From assembly GCA_022376465.1 (NCBI GenBank), contig JACDTU010000012.1, forward strand, positions 248,001-312,000: 64,000 nucleotides of DNA, read 5' to 3'. Below the pieces are notes generated by a model that worked only from the letters and a program-made list of their open reading frames with translations, was not told the DNA's origin and searched no databases. The stretch is from Cubamyces lactineus. Taxonomy: Eukaryota > Basidiomycota > Agaricomycetes > Polyporales > Polyporaceae. Positions 11,319 to 23,087 of the stretch are shown in pieces; within the stretch, counting starts at the first letter, position 1, and every line of letters begins with the position of its first letter. The translations under genes were made by a program, and so were the position numbers.

Positions 11319-13055
11319 AGTGTTGGATCCCCTTGGGACATCCCTGTGGATGAACGTACGGCGAGCATACTGTGGCGGGTTCCTCCAGGTATCACTATGT
11401 CCGCTAATGCGTTACGCCTGGACACTTTACATACAATCGCACACCATTTTTCTACGCCTACTATTCGTTTTGCGATCCTCGAACAACGTACCTTAGTGCT
11501 CCTTGTCACTGGACTATGACAACTATCATCTCTGTTCCCTCTCATCCTCTCGGTGTTGTTGTTCGTCGGTGTTGCCCTCCTCATTGCTGCAGCCTCTCCC
11601 ACTCTGTGTCGCTCGTTTTGCAAGGCAATCATGTGTTGTGGATCAACGTTTCCCCATGCATATGGCCCAGTCCAGCGTCTTGGTGGCGCAGTGTGTGAGC
11701 AAGTGCACATTCAAATTCAGGACCGAGTCAGTCGTGGTCTCAGAGGCTAGTCCGGATCGAGCACATGCGCATCGAACAACCACGGGGTAAGCAAGGCGTT
11801 CCAGAGAAGGCTCGGTGGCCGATCGACCCCTCGGCCCTCGGCCGGGCTTTGTGCGTTCCTGTCCCTTGCGTCTTGGAAACCGTCTGCACGGATCCCCGCG
11901 CTTTGCCCGATCAGTCCACAAGGAATGTTGGGAACGATGTTGTGCGCAGGCCCGAATTGGCAACCCTCCGCGCGGAAAATGCAGCGGTTCGTCGTCATGT
12001 TGCGCGAGGCCTGACTGCGGCGACATGGACATCGGAGGCAGCGGGCGGCGGCTGCCTGGCCTTACCCGCGACGGTCGATGGACATGCGCGTAAAGCGTAA
12101 TATGCATATGCCGCCATGCATGTATGTGTTCCGTGATGCATCACCGGCGAGCGTGCTCGCCGCCTCTGTGCAGAACAGAAAAATCTTCGGACGCGCGGTG
12201 AGTCAAGGCGCGACTTGAAGTGCATCAAGCGCTGTCAGCGCGAAGCGTTTGTCGGCTCCGCGATTCCAGGCACTTTGTCAGGGTAGGTACTGCTGGGCGA
12301 CGCGAGACTGGTGCTCGCCGCATCCGTGCCTTGGAACCATTACCGTCACACGCATGGTGGCACTGCGACGAGCGTGAGGCGCACGCGTCGGCGACGTTGA
12401 CTGAGGACTCGATAACGTCGGGAGCCGGGACGTGTCCACAGGCCCCGACGCTATCGGAGGCTGACCGTAGCACACTGCTCTAGAGCCCTGATAGAGCTCA
12501 GGGTGCTGCTCAGCGCTCAGAATCGGAGTCTGCGAAGAGGCTTGACAGCAGACCCCATATACGCTCGAATGCAATTGCAATCGCCCGCGTGGAGTCCGGC
12601 GTTGTAGCGAAGATGTGCCACGCCCGCAGGACAGGCTGACAGTCCATCTCGCTGGACATCTCATCAGCCGTCCAGCTGCAGCAGCTGCTCGCTGCGGCTC
12701 GATGTATGGACGCCGGGCGTGGCTACCGGTCCCATGCGTCGCTCAAGTGACTCTACGCGAATGAATGGCCGCACGCAAATAGCACGACATGAGAGGGCGC
12801 GGCGGAGGCGAGGCGTGGTGTATGTATATAAACATGAAAATTTGTAACAGTCCAGGGTCCAAGTACTACAGAGTACGAGTCCACATGCAGCCGAACGCGG
12901 ACGCAGTCACCACACACAGACAGCACAGCTACGGCCGGCTGCTGAGGACAGGAACGCAGAACCGCGCGCGTCGATGACGCCGCGGCATATCCGTGACGCA
13001 CCGTGTCATGTACTACGACGTAAAGCCATGAAAGAGAAGGACGAGAAGGGCCAAG

Positions 13056-13090
<35 letters not shown>

Positions 13091-13430
13091 CGGGTCGGGT
13101 CGAGTCGACGTAATCAATCAAAGAGAATAGGTAAGTGGATAGGTAGGTGGGGGAATACGCTAGGGTATGGAATGACGACAACGCTGTCCGAGTACCAGTA
13201 TAGGGAGTTAGTACACACCAACACATGCCGCGACACGCCAAGCTCGCCGCTGACGGGAGCCATCTACATAGTCCGGCCCGTCGCTTGTCTCCATATCCGC
13301 CTCAGGAGTCGAGTCGGACAGGAGTCTTTGCTGCACCTCGCACCCCCCCCTCTGCCGAGGATACACATACACCCGCGCACCGCTGACCACGCCACCTCCA
13401 TAAACCACACAGGAGCCGGTGTACCCCCGC
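11319..13430. other. 2.1 kb gene-free region between two cell-wall genes
   Basis: The longest gap in the window, between the convergent 3' ends of the chitin deacetylase and GH72 genes. It is GC-rich, with many overlapping short ORFs in several frames (for example 11765-12100 plus, 12278-12664 minus), but none has recognisable domains, plausible splicing or consistent codon use. It contains the GA microsatellite at 13061 and a tandem GGGTC motif just after it. It could hold long UTRs or a noncoding RNA. Confidence 0.5.
13061..13086. repeat. (GA)13 microsatellite
   Basis: Thirteen GA units, followed directly by about three copies of GGGTC. It lies about 350 nt beyond the GH72 stop codon, outside coding sequence. 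Confidence 0.95.
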
Positions 13431-15443
13431 TCACGCAATCGTGAGCGCCGAGCCGAGCACGCTGAACACGAACGCGACGCCGAGGCCAACGAGTGTGCTG
13501 GGACTGTAGCCGAGGAGGCCAACCGCATCGTTGGTATTGGAGCTGCCAGAGCCGCTGCCCGAGCCCGAGCCGCCATTTGAAGCGGGGGTGGACGTGGGTG
13601 CGCTGGGCGTGAACGTCGCGGAGGGGTTCGTGAGGCAGGAGCTAGCGGCGGCGTTCGCGCCCGAGACGGACGAAGGCGCGTTCTTGTTGACGGTCGCGTT
13701 ACCAGAGAAGTCACACGAGGTTGCAGCGCGGCCAGTGAGCTCGTAGTACTCGCTCATCACAAACGACAGCTTGATCTCTGATAGCCGCAGGGTGCGGAAG
13801 AAGGGAAGAAAGCAGGAACGTCAGCTTCAATTCTCAATGTCGTCATAGACCAAGCGAATCGTACCGGGATCGCAGAACGCAACGCGGCCGTAAGTACCAG
13901 TGGTGCCGTTCGCAGCAATGTCATCGCAGTTTCCGTTGTTCTCGCCGAGTAACGAGCAGCCAGTGTCCAAGAGCGTACCCACAATCGCGCTCGTGTTCGA
14001 CGTCTTGGGTGTGAACTGGCAGCTGAGGATGTTCTCCAAGCAGTTGCATGCCGCGTCGTTAGGCGTCGGCGGGAGCGTGTTTGACGCGAGCCACGATGAG
14101 TTCTGGGTCGGGCACGACGGGTAGGTGTCCGAGCCTGCATCCGACTGAGCGGGCGTCGTCGGAAGGGTGACGTTGGTGTACTGGGCCTGCAGGCGGTTGA
14201 AATCGTCACTGAGTTGGACTGTGTTACCGTCGATTGTGACCATGCCGTACTCGCCGTCAGACGCCTGGTCAGGGAAGTAGCTGAACGCTACCGCGCCGGA
14301 CCAGATGTCAGACATGGGCGGGCTGAAGATGGTCGGCACCTCGGTCCATAGACGAGGGGGCGAGTGCACGCAACCAAACTCGCTGAAGTACGCGACGACG
14401 TTGTAGCCGGCAAAGTCGCCATTCTTCGTGTTATACACCGAGGGACTCGCGTCACCGCAGAACTCGCTGTGATAGAAATGACGCACATAGAGAGCGTAAA
14501 TAGGTCAGGTATGGTCACGAGAAGTGCTGCGCAGCGGACGCACTAGTTGTTCAAGCCGAAAAGGTCGATGGCAGTCGCACCGGAGTTAGTATCCGAGGGG
14601 TCACAGCTGAGGTACTCAGCGAGCGGCAGGACCCAGTCATCGCCACCGTCAATGGCGGCGTAGCCAACAAGAGCGGACGATGAGATGGAGTTGCTGCGGG
14701 CGGCAAAACAAGGCCGTCGGTCAGTAGAGCGGTGATGGGAAAGTGCGTCGCTACTCACAGGTACGCCTTCACGTCGCGAGCGGCAGCCTTGATGAATGCG
14801 GCGGTGCCAGTGGCCGCTGGACCATCAATGACCTCGTTGCCAACGTTGTACGCCAAGACATTGGTGTACTTGTTGAATACGTTGATGGTATTGATGTACT
14901 GGTCGAGGAGGTTCGTTGTCCACTGGGGGCTGGTACGGGTAATGGAGCCGTTGACTGGCAGGGCAAGATCGATACTATGCAAACCATTAACTAACGCAAG
15001 CCAGAGAAGAGAAACTTGCATACATGGTATAAATGCCGGCCTGTTCGAGGGCGCTCATGCAGTCATCATGGTTGAGGGTAGAGTCTACACTGTACACCCG
15101 AATTGCGTTGACCTGGAGCTGCTGGAGGAATGGAATGTCGCGCGCACAGGCAGTTGCATTCGCCAACGGGTCGATGAAGGTCGTAGGCTCGGAAAACGGG
15201 CTGTTGGGGTCGGACGTTACGACGCCTATTCCAAAGTGGACCGCTTGAGTATAACGTCCTCAGGAAGAGGAAGACGAACGCACCTTGCTCCTGGTAGGCA
15301 ATGCCCTTGATGAGGAACCGAGTGCCATCCTCAGAGTAGAGGTATCTGCCTGTCCGAGTAACCTTTGGAAGAGCGCTGACCGCGGCGGCAAGGCTGAGGA
15401 TACCGGTGGCGAGGACGGCTGACCGCGAGATGGGATTGTACAT
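13431..15443 (-). CDS. GH72 1,3-beta-glucanosyltransferase with X8 domain (Gas/Gel type)
   Basis: Predicted 564-aa GPI-anchored enzyme that cuts and re-joins beta-1,3-glucan at the cell surface. Exons (minus strand): 15443-15284, 15243-15024, 14974-14759, 14693-14544, 14466-13865, 13777-13431. A signal peptide (about 1-25) precedes the GH72 domain, with FLIKGIAYQEQ, the acid/base Glu174 in YNVGNEV and the nucleophile Glu278 in YFSEFGC. A Cys-rich X8/CBM43 module follows (about 370-465; CNCLENILSCQF, CSLLGENNGNCDDI), placing it in the Gas1/Gas2-like subgroup with the module. The C-terminus is a Ser/Gly linker and a hydrophobic GPI signal (VGLGVAFVFSVLGSALTI). The first intron is only 40 nt. 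Confidence 0.93.
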
Positions 15444-15713
15444 GGTCCCTCGGCTTTGGGGGCGTCAAGGAGGGTGGCTGTTGCTTCAGAGAAGCAAGTG
15501 GGCAGGGAGAAGGGAGAAAGAGAGGAGGAAGGAAGGAGGAATGGACCTGCCTGGGGGTGGGATGGGGGTTTTGGGAGAGTCGAGGCGTGGGCCAAACACG
15601 GAGCTCGGACTCGGACTCGACTGGGAACGCAGCCAAGAGTCTCTGCGGGGAACGTTCCCCGTGCTTCAAGTCAGCACACGGGCCAAGCATGCCACCCCAA
15701 CTGCCGCTACATC

Positions 15714-15797
15714 GCCCGCCTAGCTCAATCGGATAGAGCGTCAGACTCTTACTAGCGGGTGATCTGAAGGCTGCGAGTTCGACCCTCGCGGTGGGCT
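15714..15797 (+). tRNA. tRNA-Lys(CTT) with a 10-nt intron
   Basis: Acceptor GCCCGCC (15714-15720) pairs with GGTGGGC (15790-15796, one G-T). D stem GCTC/GAGC, anticodon stem TCAGA/TCTGA (15741-15745, 15763-15767), T stem GCGAG/CTCGC around TTCGACC. The anticodon CTT is at 15748-15750. A ten-base intron (15752-15761) sits one base 3' of the anticodon. T runs follow from 15803. Confidence 0.93.
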
Positions 15798-15802
15798 AGT
15801 TG

Positions 15803-15815
15803 TTTTGTTATTTTT
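15803..15815 (+). terminator. Pol III T-runs after tRNA-Lys
   Basis: A T4 run (15803-15806) and a T5 run (15811-15815) begin six bases after the tRNA. The second probably acts as a fallback terminator. Confidence 0.6.
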
Positions 15816-16036
15816 GCTCTCCACCACCATGTCCCATTTTTCCTCGTGTATCATGGAAAGAAGCGGGCTAGCAGGGGATACTTCAAGTCGTCTATTCACT
15901 TCATATACATAACGTGCATTACATAACTGAGTCGTAAGAGCGTCCGTAGGCAACATGCAGCGTGTCGACTTCGCCGCGCGAGGTCGTGCGTTACGAATAA
16001 AGTTTACATAGAGATGGCCAGCATCATGGGAGGGGA

Positions 16037-17163
16037 TCACCCGCGGTAAGTGCAGCAACTGCGAGGCTTGTTAGCACGAGCCAGGAGCACGGAGGTTCTA
16101 TACATACCTGATCATGTAAGGGAGTATGGATACAAGGAGGCACGCCCAGGACGCCCAGAGCAGGAAGATGCCACTTCCCGTCGAAACGGTTATGCCCAGA
16201 GGCGTAGTAGGCTGGTCAGGATGCCCGACTACGAAGTCATTGATAGACTCGGCCTTCTTGATTACGACCGTCCAAATGATCGCGCCAATGAGCAGGGTGA
16301 GCGAGCCCAGCACAGCGAACAGGGTAGAAAGGAAGAAGAGCACTGTGTGCTTGAGCAGTCCACTGCATCGAATTTCGGTCAAATGGACATGTGAGAGAGC
16401 AAGACCGTGAAACTGACGTGAACAAGGCCAGGGCAGTGCATACTGAGCCAATGATGATGAGATAGTAGGCTCCATTCGTGAAGTTCCCGAGGTATGATGA
16501 GTCGGTGAAGGTGCCTTCGTCGATGAGGGCTGTCGTGACACCAGAGTAGTTCGCAGCCATGTCGGCCACGAGGTCCGTCAACGGCGTGAACCGGTTGGCC
16601 GCGGAGGTATTTGAGCAGATGCCAGTGCCGTTCACATAGCCGCAGTACGAGTAGAGACCGTACTTGTACAGCTCACGAATGCCCTGCTGATCCCGAAGGG
16701 GTGCAGAACCGTTCGAAGCGTATAGGCCGGCAATCGGGTCACCGAGGGCGACGTTGAGGCCTTGTCTGGACCGCGCGTAGGTGAGGCCGGCAGTCAAAGT
16801 TAAGGTTGGCGAAGAACACGCACGCATAACCAGAGGTATTCACATTGACCTGCGCAGCTCATCGCGTCAACCCAATGCCTTCACTGTCGATGTGCGGTCT
16901 CGATTCACCATGGAAATGCCTCGAGGAACCGTCGAGGTGTTGATTTGCCCAACCTGGGAACGTCGGTAATCTATGAGCGAGAGATAACAGCTATCGCGAA
17001 GGCGGGTGTGTGACGCACATGCATGAAGATGAGCAACACCAATGAGATGAGGCTGGTGCCAATTGCGTTCCGAACATGAGTGGGCGCTCGGGATGAGCTG
17101 TAAAAATCAAAATGGGACGTACGAGAGGACGGACGCGCCGCCGATGCATAGTTCGCCGCGCAT
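16037..17163 (-). CDS. SUR7/PalI-family four-helix membrane protein
   Basis: Predicted 256-aa plasma-membrane protein. Exons (minus strand): 17163-17123, 17052-17019, 16953-16909, 16849-16824, 16765-16418, 16362-16108, 16058-16037; the short exons were placed by phase. The first helix is LISLVLLIFMHV. The extracellular loop starts VGQINTSTVPRGISMVNV, the signature opening seen in fungal Sur7/PalI-type proteins, and carries several N-glycosylation sequons. Helices 2-4 are around YYLIIIGSVCTALALF, VLFFLSTLFAVLGSLTLLIG and IFLLWASWACLLVSILPYMI, with a short Cys-Cys tail. In yeasts Sur7 marks eisosomes, and Rim9/PalI helps sense pH; I cannot decide between these. It is divergent from ATG26. Confidence 0.85.
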
Positions 17164-17559
17164 GGTATCGTTAGAAGGAGACGCAAGCAGGGGGAGGAGG
17201 GAGAGGGTATCCGGGCGGACTGCGGAGAGCAGGAGAACGTGCAGTCAAGCGCGAGAGCCTCAAGGAACCCTGGCGGACTCAGGACGTCGACGCGACTGAG
17301 ACGTTCGCGCCTGGTCCAAGTCACCTGACCCGACGCCATCGTACCCGAAAGCAGCGGATTCCCACGGGTCGCGTAAGTATCGCGCGTCTGGGGAAGCCTG
17401 TAATGGGCGTGTGTCGCGAGCGAGCGAGAGGCCCGCGCGTCCTCTCCGCAACCCCTCCTCCCTCCTCAAGTGATGACCTCTGGTTTGCTCATAGTCTGAG
17501 CTTCGGAACCTCTGACCTCTTTCTCAAATTGCTCTACATACGCTTCACCCACAAATTCC
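17164..17559. promoter_or_regulatory. Divergent intergenic region SUR7-like/ATG26
   Basis: 396 nt hold both promoters. The ATG26-proximal side is pyrimidine-rich (17441-17555). No confident TATA or operator motif. Confidence 0.45.
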
Positions 17560-20500
17560 ATGGCGCACAACCCGCCCAAGGGCTCCTCTCCACCGCCTAC
17601 CCCGGGAAGCCACCCAGATACAGCGGTGTCTTCCCCTTCCGCGGACCCCACAGATTCTGCGAAGACTCCAACTGCGACCAGGGGTAGCGTGGTACAACGC
17701 GCGCTGGAAAGGGCTCGCAACACGACATTACTCTCGCGTAGCCAACCTGCCTTGCCACATCCGGGCGATAGACACATGTCCAGCAGTGGGAAAGGCAAAG
17801 AGCGACAAACTCATGGCGGTACGCACGTTGCGGCGCTCATACATATTGCCGTATAGCTCACGGCAGCACTGGCTAGATCGCGCTCCGACATCGCAGTCAC
17901 AGGTGCTCCCCTCAGCCTCGAAGCGCAGGCATGGGACTACCCCGGGCGGAGAGGATGACTCGCCCTTCATCACTCCTAGTTCTCCCTCACTTAACCCGAT
18001 ACGCCCAGGGAACTTCCTTAACTTTGGTTTTCAATCGGTACGTGCTCGAGATTCGAGATTGGCATGTGTTATTCGGCGGGGTTAACATGGCTGCTCATAT
18101 CAGCTGCATGCTGGGACGCAGACGTTCATTCAGGCATTGCAAGCAGTGCCGTGGGCCGAGGATCAAGATAATGACGATGAGTTCTTGAACCATGGCGCAG
18201 CATTAGAGGAGGTCAACAGCGATGATGATGACAATAGAGGTAGGTATACTCATGGATGCACCGCAAGGGGTTTCGCTAACTCCAGAGTGCAGCCAACCGA
18301 ATGACGTCGTCGATCCATGCCATTCACCGTCCGCTGGCGCGTTCAAGGCGAGAAGCCTCCAACTCAGCTCGTCTCTCGGCGACAGGCCATACACTGCCTA
18401 CTGTGTCAGATACAGACGAAAGCGTAGCCTCTGACGAGCGCCTCACATCGGACGAGGATACGGAAGGCGACTTCGAACCCTCTACTCCTGGCCAAATCGT
18501 GGACGGCGATCACACCGGGCGCACGTCTCCGGAACCCATATCTGGAATGGATGCTTCAAATCCTGATGTTCCAGTAATGCATGCTCAGAGAGAGCGGGCG
18601 AATAGCCGTTCCGCCAGCATGGCCACTGTCCGGCAGAACCGGCGCTCACAATTGGCAGAGAAGTTGCGGGATGTGTTCGAGCTTTATGACATCAATGAGG
18701 TCGTTGCTGGTAGGTGCTCATGTACTGTGGATTCTCATAGTAACAGCACTCACAATGTCTCAAGAAATGCCATGTTGGCTTCTCCGTTCTGTCCGTAAGT
18801 CAATCGACCTGAAAAGAAATCGATCTCGTAGTTGACGTCATTCGTTCGCCAGTGCTCCAGGGCTATATGTATCTGACAGATACATACATCTGTTTCTTTG
18901 CCCATCTACCTGCGAAAGAGGTCAGTGTTCACTGCCGTCTACACCGTGCAAAGCTTACATGACTTTTACAGGATCAAGTTCTGAAGTCAGGCTCTTTGAT
19001 GAAGAAGACGCAGCGCACGAAGAGGTGGATTCGGCATTGGTTCGTGCTCAAGAACGATGTGCTATCTTGGTACCAGTCTGCTTCGGTGAGAATGAGCGTT
19101 TATGTGACCCTGCTGGGATCTTGTACTCACTGTGAGAGAAGGATCCGTACTTCCCACACGGTGTTGTCGATCTTCGTTACGCCATCAGCTGTGAGCCCCT
19201 CAACGAGAAGGACATCCGCCTTCGGACGAATCAGAAGTCTATCAGACTATCTGCAGATTCTGTTCCCAGCCGTGACGAATGGGTGAAGGCGATTCGCAAG
19301 GTTATGGTGAAAGCCACCAATATGGGTGATAGCATCAAGGTCAGAGCTTCTGCATGGTTGCTGTGATATCGACTATACTGACGCTGCTGCACTCAGATTG
19401 CAATCCCTTACCCTGCAGTGGTGGATGTCGAGCGGTCCAATGCCATGGATTTCAGCGAGACGATCGAGATCAAAGTGCAGGACAAGAGCTCCGACCTCGC
19501 GCTCGACTCGTATTTCTTCGCTTATTTTAAGGACCTCCCTACTGCCTTGGAGCAAATCCGAGACGCCGTCCGGACGTTCCGAGCCGTCCCTTCGTTCCAG
19601 AATGCGCCTACGGTGGTAGACACGACCAATTCCCGTTCCCCTCCAGTTCGACCAAGCAGCCAGCTCCCAGTTACGCCCCCTGCTCAGCAGCGACCAAAGT
19701 CTCCCTCAGGATTTAGACTGCCATCATTACTTCGTCCTTTGCAAGAGACCTTACCTATTGGTCGCTCTACTAGCTCACCAAGCACCGCCACAGGCGACGC
19801 CAATAACGAGGACTTCACCCACATCATCAAGAGGAGCGGCTCGTCCTTTGTTCCAGTCACGACATCCGTCGAGACGACCTCCCCTGCCGAAGGTGAGCCC
19901 CCAGGGCGGCCCGACCTTCTCCGCGCATCTACCTCGAGTCTGACACCGACCCCCACCATGGCTGACCATACCTACCCACCCTCTGTGTCTAACTCGACCT
20001 CAGACGTACGCGTCACGGCGTCCACATCCGCACCTTCATCAGCACACTCTGCTAGTGGGTGGTCGGTTGGGATACCCTCGATGCCATCATGGCTCCGTGT
20101 ACCGTCGCGCAGTCTGTTCAGCACAACGTTGACCCCAGCGCCGACTGTGCGCCCAAGCTTGGATCACGCAATGACGCTCCCCACAGTGCATGCGCTACCG
20201 GCTGTGACGGAGGTTGTATCATCTCGCGCATCGTCGGCGGCTGGCCGGGCGGCGATGAGCGGGAGCGGGAGCGGCGAGTTTGGTTGCTTCAGCATGCTGG
20301 AGACGCCAGAGACGATCGTAGATGCTGCGGCGGTGGATAGGTTCCGTCAAGCTTTCGCGTTCGATGACAAAGAGAACCTCCTTGGCAGTATGTATATCCT
20401 GGCGCCTTTAATTAAGCTGACCGCTGATGGAGTTCTACAGAATTTCCGGGCTATTTGTACCGCCTACTTCCTGTGTACGGGAACCTCTACATCTCCAACA

Positions 20501-22871
20501 ATTACTTCTGCTTCAAGTCTGCGGCTTCGCTGCCTTCGAGAACTAGGGTCCGTAACGATACGATAATCCAGATCATTGGATGTGTTCTGACATGCCGCCT
20601 TCGGTGTAGATGATCCTGCCTCTGAAGGACATCTTGGCAACGGAGAAGCAGAAGTCCCTCCACCTCAAACATCACGGCCTCGTTGTGATCATACGTGGTC
20701 ACGAAGAGCTCTTCTTTGAGTTCCCGAACGAAGAACGGCGGGATGCTGTTGCACGAGCCCTCCAGCGTCAGCTGGACAACGTACGGCAGCGGGCAGCATC
20801 TGGAGATTCCGGAAGTTCGAGTAGCCCGCGGCACGAGGCCTTGGTCCTCGACGACTTCGGACCGCGCAACTCCCTGGAGATGAGCGACTCTCGCTCGAGT
20901 TCGAGCGAGTCGGCCCCTGCGCACATGTTCACGTCGCAGTCGTCCACATTCTTGTCTTTCAAGCCGGATCGGTCGCTACACTTCACGTTCCTGACGATCG
21001 GCTCTAGAGGAGATGTGCAACCATACATCGCTCTGGCAAAGGGTTTGAAGGCAGATGGCCATCGCGTTCGTATTGCTACACACGGCGAGTTCAAGGAGTG
21101 GGTCGAGTCGGTATGTTGACACACAGCTCTGATCCGAACGCAGTGACTTACATCTCAATAGCATGGAATTGAGTTTGGGTACGTTGGTGGGGACCCTGCG
21201 GAACTCATGCGGATATGCGTCGAGAACGGCACTTTCACTGTCGCCTTCCTCAAAGAGGGTGTGCAAAAGGTCGGTGGTAATCCCGTGTGCCCCTTGCGGC
21301 AGGTTGCTGATGGTAGTGTAGTTCCGTGGTTGGATCGACGATCTGTTGAAGACTTCATGGGAGGCATGCCAAGGCACCGATGTTCTCGTTGAGAGTCCGA
21401 GTGCAATGGGCGGTTACCACATTGCTGAGGCACTCAAGATACCATACTTCAGAGCCTTCACTATGACTTGGACTCGAACAAGGTCAGTCAGTTTGATATT
21501 CTCAGTGCGACATTTCTGAGACTGCTCCTGTAGAGCATATCCACATGCATTTGCCGTGCCTGAGCATAAGGTGTGTCCATTCAACTCACTTAAATCATCT
21601 GATGCTGACAGTGATTACTAGATGGGCGGCAACTACAACTATATGGTGAGTGTTATGGAGACGTTCGATGCAAGCGAGGATTGCTGACATATTCCCGTTC
21701 AGACATATGTGCTCTTCGACCAAGTTTTCTGGCACGGAACTGCTGGGCAGATCAACCGTTGGCGTAAGAATACGCTCGGCCTGCCCGCTACGAATCTCGA
21801 CAGGATGGAACCTCACAAGATCCCGTTCTTGTACAACTTCAGCCCGATCGTCGTACCTCCTCCACTGGATTGGCCTGAGTGGATAAGGGTGACAGGTCAG
21901 CTTGAACTTCCTGCTAGTGTTAAATGATTTCATTGATGCCTCGGACAGGGTACTGGTTCCTGAACGATGCCGACGTGAGTTCCAAGAAGTGGGAACCCCC
22001 ACAAGAGCTATTGGATTTCATGGCGGAGGCACGCCAGGCCAAGAAGAAGATCGTCTATATTGGCTTTGGGAGCATCGTCGTCCCTGACCCGAAGGCTATG
22101 ACGCGCTGCGTGATCGACGCTATAGTGGAATCAGGTGTCTATGCTATTCTGTCGAAGGGCTGGTCGGACCGGTTGGTCAAGAACGCTCCTGCGCAGACCG
22201 AGCCCGAGGAGCCCCTTCCAAAGCAGATATACCCTATCTCGTCCATTCCCCATGACTGGCTGTTCAAGCAAATTGACGCTGCTTGCCACCATGGAGGCGC
22301 AGGCACGACTGGTGCTAGCTTGCGAGGTGGGTCCAAAGTCAGTTTGTCGTGTCATCGAGGCACAGGATTGACCAAGAGTAGCTGGAATCCCGACCATCAT
22401 CAAGCCGTTTTTTGGTGATCAGTTCTTCTGGGCCGATCGGGTGGAAGCTCTTGGTCTTGGCACAGCTGTACGCAAGCTGACAGTCGAGAGCCTCGCACAA
22501 GCCCTGCGGGACGCTACGACGAACCAGAACCAGATCGAACGGGCAAGGGTGGTCGGCGAACAAATCCGCGCCGTATGTGATGATTCGTAGTCCAGCGCAT
22601 ACCTTGACTAATCCTTTTGCAGGAAAACGGCGTGGCTACGGCTATCGAGGCAATCTACCGTGACCTTGAATATGCCCGCTCTCTGATCAAGGGCGCTGCT
22701 CACCGCGACCTCCGTGAAGAGCTCTTTGATGCCGAGCATGCGACTATCCGTGATTACCCCTCTTCCACACCTCTGGAACATCCTAGTCCTAGTGGATCCG
22801 CCATCGCTGCCAGCGACTGGAGCGTCATCTCAGACTCGGACGAACCTTCGCACGACTCCAACGAACCGTGA
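17560..22871 (+). CDS. ATG26: Sterol 3-beta-glucosyltransferase (Atg26/UGT51)
   Basis: Predicted 1440-aa enzyme that transfers glucose from UDP-glucose to ergosterol; in some yeasts it is needed for pexophagy. I join 19 exons: 17560-17818, 17877-18037, 18104-18239, 18293-18709, 18765-18794, 18853-18920, 18972-19085, 19142-19339, 19397-20387, 20441-20547, 20610-21110, 21162-21269, 21322-21482, 21534-21570, 21622-21645, 21703-21895, 21949-22326, 22382-22572, 22623-22871. Order of parts: a Ser/Pro-rich disordered N-terminus; a first GRAM start ([18 protein letters not shown], about 325) interrupted by a PH domain (about 358-460, [20 protein letters not shown]); a long Ser/Thr-rich linker; a second GRAM ([13 protein letters not shown], about 793); then the GT-B fold from about 950 ([15 protein letters not shown]). 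The UDP-sugar motif [10 protein letters not shown] precedes [16 protein letters not shown]. All phases close. Confidence 0.95.
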
Positions 22872-23087
22872 TGCCTCTGCCCCCTCTAGACGAACCCGGG
22901 CATCCTTATGCGCTATCTAATCACTGCTTGCTTTCCCCTGGACTCTTCCGTGCTATGTCTACACCGCCACTCGAATTTCCCTGATACGTTGTCCTTTGTT
23001 CCACTCGCCTCCTCATTGTAGATGTCAGATCCTTGTACCATACTGTACTATATACACCCGTCGTCCATATCATGTTCATACGTGTAT

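Noticed and set aside
11643..12664. Several overlapping ORFs on both strands downstream of chitin deacetylase
   Set aside because: Arg/Pro/Ser-rich translations in competing frames, as GC-rich noncoding DNA gives by chance; no motif or splice pattern.
17098..17122. A 25-nt first intron in the SUR7-like gene
   Set aside because: Too short; the acceptor at 17053 gives a 70-nt intron and a clean first membrane helix.
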